Shown piece by piece: positions 60,653 through 64,000 of a stretch of 64,000 nt of DNA (position 1 is its first letter; each line of letters begins with the position of its first letter). The stretch lies in NCBI RefSeq assembly GCF_027214025.1, contig NZ_JAPWHB010000003.1, positions 558,001 to 622,000 of the forward strand. The letters are read 5' to 3'. This DNA comes from Parahoeflea alexandrii. Lineage in GTDB: Bacteria > Pseudomonadota > Alphaproteobacteria > Rhizobiales > Rhizobiaceae. The notes under the pieces are model-generated. The model searched no databases and had not been told where the DNA came from. It worked only from the letters and a program-made list of their open reading frames with translations. The translations under genes and the position numbers were made by a program.

Positions 60653-61366
60653 CTAATCCTTGTAGTGCTCGTCGAGATATTGAATCCAGTGCTCAAAATC
60701 ACCTTCGAGAGCATGCAGATCGCGGTTCACTTCGTCCTTTACCCCCGCCCACACGGAGCTTTGCTTTTCAGCCAGTTTCCTCGTGAGGTCAGTTGATTTG
60801 CTGCGGATCGCATCGGCTTTGTCCGAGACATCGGGCGCGGGTGCATTGGCGCCAAAGATCGAGCGGAGCTTGTCCGCCAATTGTTTTTCGACGGTCTGCA
60901 CTCTTTGCAACGTTTCCGAAATGTCCTTGCTTTCGTTCATCGGTTGGAACTCCTCTAGTGATTGTGAGATTTTCGGCCTTGGGCTGGCCGTTTTTTCGGA
61001 GGTTGAAGTCCGGATCCACTTCCAGGCTTGATCCAATTGCTCGGGAGGAAAGACCTTGATCTCGCCCTTCATCAGGAACCCACCCAGCTTGATGCACCAG
61101 CCTACCCAGTCAGGGCCGCCGACGACGGCCAGTTTATTGAAATCGGCGCGGTGCATGAGGCCGTAAGAGGCGTCGTCCCACGCCGCCTCAAGGTCCCAGC
61201 CTTCAAATGCACCATCCATGCAGAAGACGACGTTGAGCTGTCCGCAGGTCTTGAACAACTCGGTCAATCGCGGAATCAGGACAGTGTCATAATCGGTCTT
61301 GGTCAGCTTGCCGCTGGCACGAATGCCGATGACGTTGCCGCTGCTTTCATTCATGAACTCGATCAT
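60653..61366 (-). CDS. STAS/SEC14-like (SpoIIAA-like) protein with C-terminal helical extension
   Basis: Residues 1-120 of this 237-residue protein match the SpoIIAA-like/STAS-SEC14 family: MIEFMNESSGNVIGIRASGKL, DYDTVLIPRL near 32, WDDASYGLMHRADFNKLAVVGGPDWVGWCIKL near 70, and GEIKVFPPEQLDQAWKWI. A Ser/Thr/Pro-rich linker (125-145) leads to a helical, probably coiled-coil domain (about 145-237) not usual in the family. An in-frame ATG at the start of this domain, at 60940, follows AGAGGAG at nine bases, so a separate 95-residue product may be made. Function unknown. It lies close to tRNA-Leu. Confidence 0.72.
   Translation of the reverse strand: MIEFMNESSGNVIGIRASGKLTKTDYDTVLIPRLTELFKTCGQLNVVFCMDGAFEGWDLEAAWDDASYGLMHRADFNKLAVVGGPDWVGWCIKLGGFLMKGEIKVFPPEQLDQAWKWIRTSTSEKTASPRPKISQSLEEFQPMNESKDISETLQRVQTVEKQLADKLRSIFGANAPAPDVSDKADAIRSKSTDLTRKLAEKQSSVWAGVKDEVNRDLHALEGDFEHWIQYLDEHYKD
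60950..60956 (-). promoter_or_regulatory. Internal ribosome binding site in the STAS/SEC14-like gene
   Basis: AGAGGAG on the minus strand sits nine bases before an in-frame internal ATG, at the border between the linker and the helical domain. It could direct a second, 95-residue product. Confidence 0.4.
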
Positions 61367-61405
61367 TGGCCGATATCCTTTCCAGCCCAAGAGCGCATCT
61401 GTCTC

Positions 61406-61714
61406 TCAATCGCCCGACCGCGGATGCGAAGTGGCAGATTGGCTCTCAAGTTTGGCAATGATGTGGAAGATACCGTGGTCTATGTCTGCCGCCTTGACGG
61501 CCATCAATTCCGATTGGCAGACCGGCTCCCAATCGCCGTTCTCCAGTTCGGTCATGATGGTGTTCGCGCCGAATCCGGCGTACTGCAAAAGCGCCGCGCC
61601 CCTTCTATCCAGATCGAACGCCTGATAGGAATTTGCCGGGTCTGCGGCTGCGTCGCCAACAAGGGCGAGCGGCGGCGGATGGCTTGAGGCCTGTTTACAA
61701 GGATTTCCGATCAT
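61406..61714 (-). CDS. Hypothetical small protein (102 residues)
   Basis: An ORF reading MIGNPCKQASS near the start and containing FDLDRRGAALLQYAGFG and a C-terminal HIIAKLESQ is oriented like the STAS/SEC14-like gene and 39 bases upstream of it. Codon third positions are GC-rich, which suggests real coding, but no clear ribosome binding site precedes its ATG, and this ATG overlaps the start of the divergent acyl-CoA synthetase. I recognise no domain. It may be a real partner gene or a chance ORF. Confidence 0.35.
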   Translation of the reverse strand: MIGNPCKQASSHPPPLALVGDAAADPANSYQAFDLDRRGAALLQYAGFGANTIMTELENGDWEPVCQSELMAVKAADIDHGIFHIIAKLESQSATSHPRSGD

Positions 61715-63395
61715 GTTGTTGCCAGCCGGTGAAACCATTGAAGACATAGCCTCCCGGTTTTCCTGGGACGTGCCGGAAATCTTCAACATCGGCAGCGCGG
61801 TGTCGGATGACTGGGCGGCGCGCGATCCGGACCGGATCTGTCTCGAGCACTTCAATCCCGATGGCGAGCCCGACCGGCTGACCTATGCAGGCCTCGCCCT
61901 GCGTTCCAATGCGTTTGCCCGGAGCCTGCGGTCGCTTGGCGTCGAACCCGGCGACCGGGTGGCGCTGATGCTGCCGCAGGGGTTCGAGACGGCAATCGCG
62001 CATGTCGCCATCTACAAACTTGGTGCCATCGCGGTGCCGCTGGCGCTGCTGTTCGGGGTCGAAGCCGTCGATCACCGGCTGTCGGCTTCCGGGGCGAAGG
62101 TCCTGGTGACGACGCCCGGAGGGCGCGACAAGGTTTCGGCAATCCGCGAACGGCTGACAGAGCTAAAGTCCATCGTTGTTGCCGGGGACGAAATTGAAGA
62201 ATCGACGGGCGTCGATACTGTCGTCGGTTTCGACAGGCTGGAAAACGGCCATCCCGATGCGCCGGTTGCCGTCGAGACGCGGGCCGACGATCCGGCGCTG
62301 ATGATCTTCACCTCGGGGACAACCGGCCCGCCCAAGGGTGCGCTGCACGGGCACCGCGTGCTGATCGGCCACATACCCGGAGTACAGACCCATCATGAAT
62401 TCATGCCGCAGCCCGGAGACAAGCTGTGGACGCCGGCCGACTGGGCCTGGGCCGGCGGGTTGCTCAACGTGCTGTTGCCGGGATTGCTGCTCGGGGTGCC
62501 GGTGGTGTCGTCACAGGCGCAGAAGTTCGATCCGGAGCTGGCCTACCGGATCATGGCCGAGATGAAGGTCCGCAATGCCTTCATTCCGCCGACGGCCCTG
62601 AGGATCATGCGCACGGTCAAGGATCCGCTGTCGCGTCACCGGCTCGATCTGCGCACCGTCGGCTCAGGCGGCGAGGCGCTGGGGCGCGAAACCTACGAGT
62701 GGGCGCAGAAGGTGCTGGGGCTGACCATCAATGAATTCTATGGCCAGACCGAATGCAACCTGGTGCTGTCGTCGAGCGCGATGCTCGGCGTCAGCCGCGG
62801 AGGGGCGATCGGCAAGCCGGTGCCGGGCCACGAGGTGGCGGTCATCGACGATCAGGGCAACGTGGTACCGGACGGCACTTCAGGCCAGATTGCGGTCAGG
62901 CGCCCCGACCCGGTGATGTTTCTCGGCTACTGGCAAAACGAGGCGGCGACAAAAGCCAAGTTCATCGGCGACTGGATGGTCACCGGCGATCAGGGGGTGC
63001 GTGACGCAGAGGGCTATTTCTCGTTCTTCGGACGCGACGACGATGTCATCACGTCGTCGGGTTACCGGATCGGACCGGGCGAGATCGAGGATTGCCTGAC
63101 CGGCCATCCGGCGGTGGCGCTGGCGGCCGTCGTGGGCAAACCGGACCCGATGCGGACCGAAATCGTCAAGGCCTATATCGTGGTGGCACCCGGGATCGAG
63201 CCCGATGCGGAGCTGACGGAGTCGGTGCGCGAATGGGTCAAGACCCGGCTGTCGGCGCATGAGTATCCAAGGGAGATCGAATTCGTCGACAGCCTGCCGC
63301 TGACCACGACCGGCAAGGTGATCCGGCGGGTCCTGCGAGATCAGGCGATTGCCGAGGCAAATACAGACACAGGCACCGGCGCCAGGCTTGGCTGA
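61713..63395 (+). CDS. Acyl-CoA synthetase (AMP-binding family)
   Basis: The 560-residue enzyme activates a carboxylate through an acyl-adenylate. The P-loop motif is MIFTSGTTGPPKGALHGH near 210, followed by TPADWAWAGGLLN, EFYGQTECN near 345, GDWMVTGDQG near 425, the hinge FGRDDDVITSSGYRIGPGEIED near 450 and the C-terminal catalytic Lys in TTTGKVIRR near 540. It resembles medium-chain (ACSM-like) or benzoate-type synthetases; the substrate is open. AAGGA lies nine bases before the ATG. It converges on the truncated acyltransferase gene. Confidence 0.9.
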   Translation: MLLPAGETIEDIASRFSWDVPEIFNIGSAVSDDWAARDPDRICLEHFNPDGEPDRLTYAGLALRSNAFARSLRSLGVEPGDRVALMLPQGFETAIAHVAIYKLGAIAVPLALLFGVEAVDHRLSASGAKVLVTTPGGRDKVSAIRERLTELKSIVVAGDEIEESTGVDTVVGFDRLENGHPDAPVAVETRADDPALMIFTSGTTGPPKGALHGHRVLIGHIPGVQTHHEFMPQPGDKLWTPADWAWAGGLLNVLLPGLLLGVPVVSSQAQKFDPELAYRIMAEMKVRNAFIPPTALRIMRTVKDPLSRHRLDLRTVGSGGEALGRETYEWAQKVLGLTINEFYGQTECNLVLSSSAMLGVSRGGAIGKPVPGHEVAVIDDQGNVVPDGTSGQIAVRRPDPVMFLGYWQNEAATKAKFIGDWMVTGDQGVRDAEGYFSFFGRDDDVITSSGYRIGPGEIEDCLTGHPAVALAAVVGKPDPMRTEIVKAYIVVAPGIEPDAELTESVREWVKTRLSAHEYPREIEFVDSLPLTTTGKVIRRVLRDQAIAEANTDTGTGARLG

Positions 63396-63402
63396 GTCCT
63401 TG

Positions 63403-64000
63403 TCACCGCCGGGCCATGCCGCGGATTTTTTCCCTCAGCAGCCGGGCAATGTTGCGGGTGTTGCGGTAGATGTGGAGCTGAGTCGCCACCTGACGGACGT
63501 CGCGATCATGGCTGGGGTCGAGTCCGATGACCATCGTGCCCATGGTCTCACGCTCCGACCACATGCGGCTCATGATCGGATGGTCGGGAACGGCGCAGGA
63601 ATCGGTCCGGCGGATGTTGAGGTCGTCGAGATGCCATTCGGTCAGCCTGTCGACCAGAAGCTTGCCGGGTGAATAGCGGGCCCATTCTTCATTGTAGGCG
63701 GTTTTCCAGGTCCAGGCTTCGCCGGAGGCGACGAACACGATCATGGAGGCGATGGCCTCGCCGTTGAGCGCCAGCGAATGGATGCGGACACTGTCGGTCT
63801 CGGCCAGGCTGTTGATGGCTTCGCGGGCAAATGCCGCACGGTAGCGGTCGGAGACCATTGACGATTTCCGCCGGCCTTTCCAGCCGGTGTCCTCGAGCGT
63901 CAGGAACTCCTCGAGGTGATAGCGGATTTCTTCCGGCTGGCGGGCGACCATGTAGCTCAGTTCACCATGCTCGGACAAGCGCCGCCACTGCCGGCGCATT
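63403..64000 (-). CDS. GNAT/CelD-like acetyltransferase (N-terminally truncated by window edge)
   Basis: The C-terminal 198 or so residues are seen; the start lies beyond the right edge. The part shows the Acetyltransf_6 (BioF2/CelD) pattern: FLTLEDTGWKGRRKSS, RIHSLALNGEAIASMIVFVASGEAWTWKTAYNEEWARYSPGKLLVDRLTEW and DLNIRRTDSCAVPDHPIMSRMWSERE, as in proteins tied to exopolysaccharide or cellulose synthesis in rhizobia. It ends with a basic tail (LLREKIRGMARR). The exact role is not known. Confidence 0.75.
   Translation of the reverse strand, partial: MRRQWRRLSEHGELSYMVARQPEEIRYHLEEFLTLEDTGWKGRRKSSMVSDRYRAAFAREAINSLAETDSVRIHSLALNGEAIASMIVFVASGEAWTWKTAYNEEWARYSPGKLLVDRLTEWHLDDLNIRRTDSCAVPDHPIMSRMWSERETMGTMVIGLDPSHDRDVRQVATQLHIYRNTRNIARLLREKIRGMARR

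Overview
The window reads as chromosomal DNA of an alphaproteobacterium of the order Hyphomicrobiales (Rhizobiales). Several gene neighbourhoods are those I associate with Rhizobiaceae and Phyllobacteriaceae: bolA/J-protein/cobS/cobT, hisC-tyrC-DUF2125-chaC-plsC, TIGR02302-lysA-lipoprotein-argH-tlpA, aroK-aroB-CNNM with a small ORF and xerD, and etfBA-hbd. High-GC codon use, CpdR and a full CtrA box support this. A marine or soil relative such as Hoeflea would fit, but the genus is an inference and was not checked by alignment. There are no insertion sequences, phage genes or CRISPR arrays.

Layout. 1-2034: tripartite TRAP transporter (dctM fragment, dctQ, dctP) on the minus strand. 2560-6415: divergent molybdenum hydroxylase operon coxS-L-M of the form II type (active-site AYRGAGR), closed by a strong terminator. 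6488-13743: dxr, a beta-hydroxyacid dehydrogenase, a SapC-family protein, an MFS carrier, tRNA-Arg(CCT), an M20 amidohydrolase and a DD-carboxypeptidase. 13762-18895: a COG0523/CobW GTPase, TusA-like and L,D-transpeptidase genes, accA, xerD and a 47-residue membrane ORF. 19021-22057: aroK-aroB-CNNM/CorC operon with ATGA overlaps. 22109-27179: bolA, a J-protein, the cobaltochelatase subunits cobS and cobT, and a phytase-like esterase. 27213-33860: yhhQ, rpmB, DUF3108, a DMT exporter, a YhhN protein, a cupin, gloB, a GST and a methyltransferase. 33942-40959: hisC, tyrC, DUF2125, chaC, plsC, ydcF/sanA, ftsX and ftsE. 41160-49659: a hypothetical membrane protein, hpt, cpdR, TIGR02302, lysA, a small lipoprotein, argH, tlpA and a DUF2892 protein. 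49838-57730: thioesterase, hbd, etfA/etfB, rhomboid, adenosyltransferase, HIG1 protein, SDR, YihY, gluQRS. 57820-64000: alkA-like glycosylase, HNH nuclease, dsbB, yqaA, tRNA-Leu(CAA), a STAS/SEC14-like protein, an unknown ORF, an acyl-CoA synthetase and a truncated GNAT/CelD-type acyltransferase.

How genes work together. Cobalamin is represented three times: CobS/CobT (cobalt insertion; the partner CobN is not here), a PduO-type adenosyltransferase, and a CobW-family GTPase whose true metal is uncertain. Aromatic and histidine synthesis (aroK, aroB, tyrC, hisC), arginine and lysine (argH, lysA), fatty acid synthesis (accA) and isoprenoids (dxr) are core. Envelope and division genes (ftsEX, DD-carboxypeptidase, L,D-transpeptidase, plsC, sanA-like) are frequent. 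A consensus CtrA site lies between ftsE and the divergent hypothetical gene, and cpdR, whose product controls CtrA proteolysis in this group, lies 1.6 kb away.

Most of the window is ordinary core genome. The parts most worth a second look are the form II hydroxylase/TRAP locus with its palindromes, the CtrA site, a repressor-like palindrome inside the DUF2892 promoter, a hairpin that encloses the cpdR ribosome binding site, the His-rich GTPase encoded by a GGACAT tandem repeat, the TusA/L,D-transpeptidase overlap, and the STAS/SEC14 fusion with an internal start beside tRNA-Leu. No convincing new defence, mobile or biosynthetic system was found.
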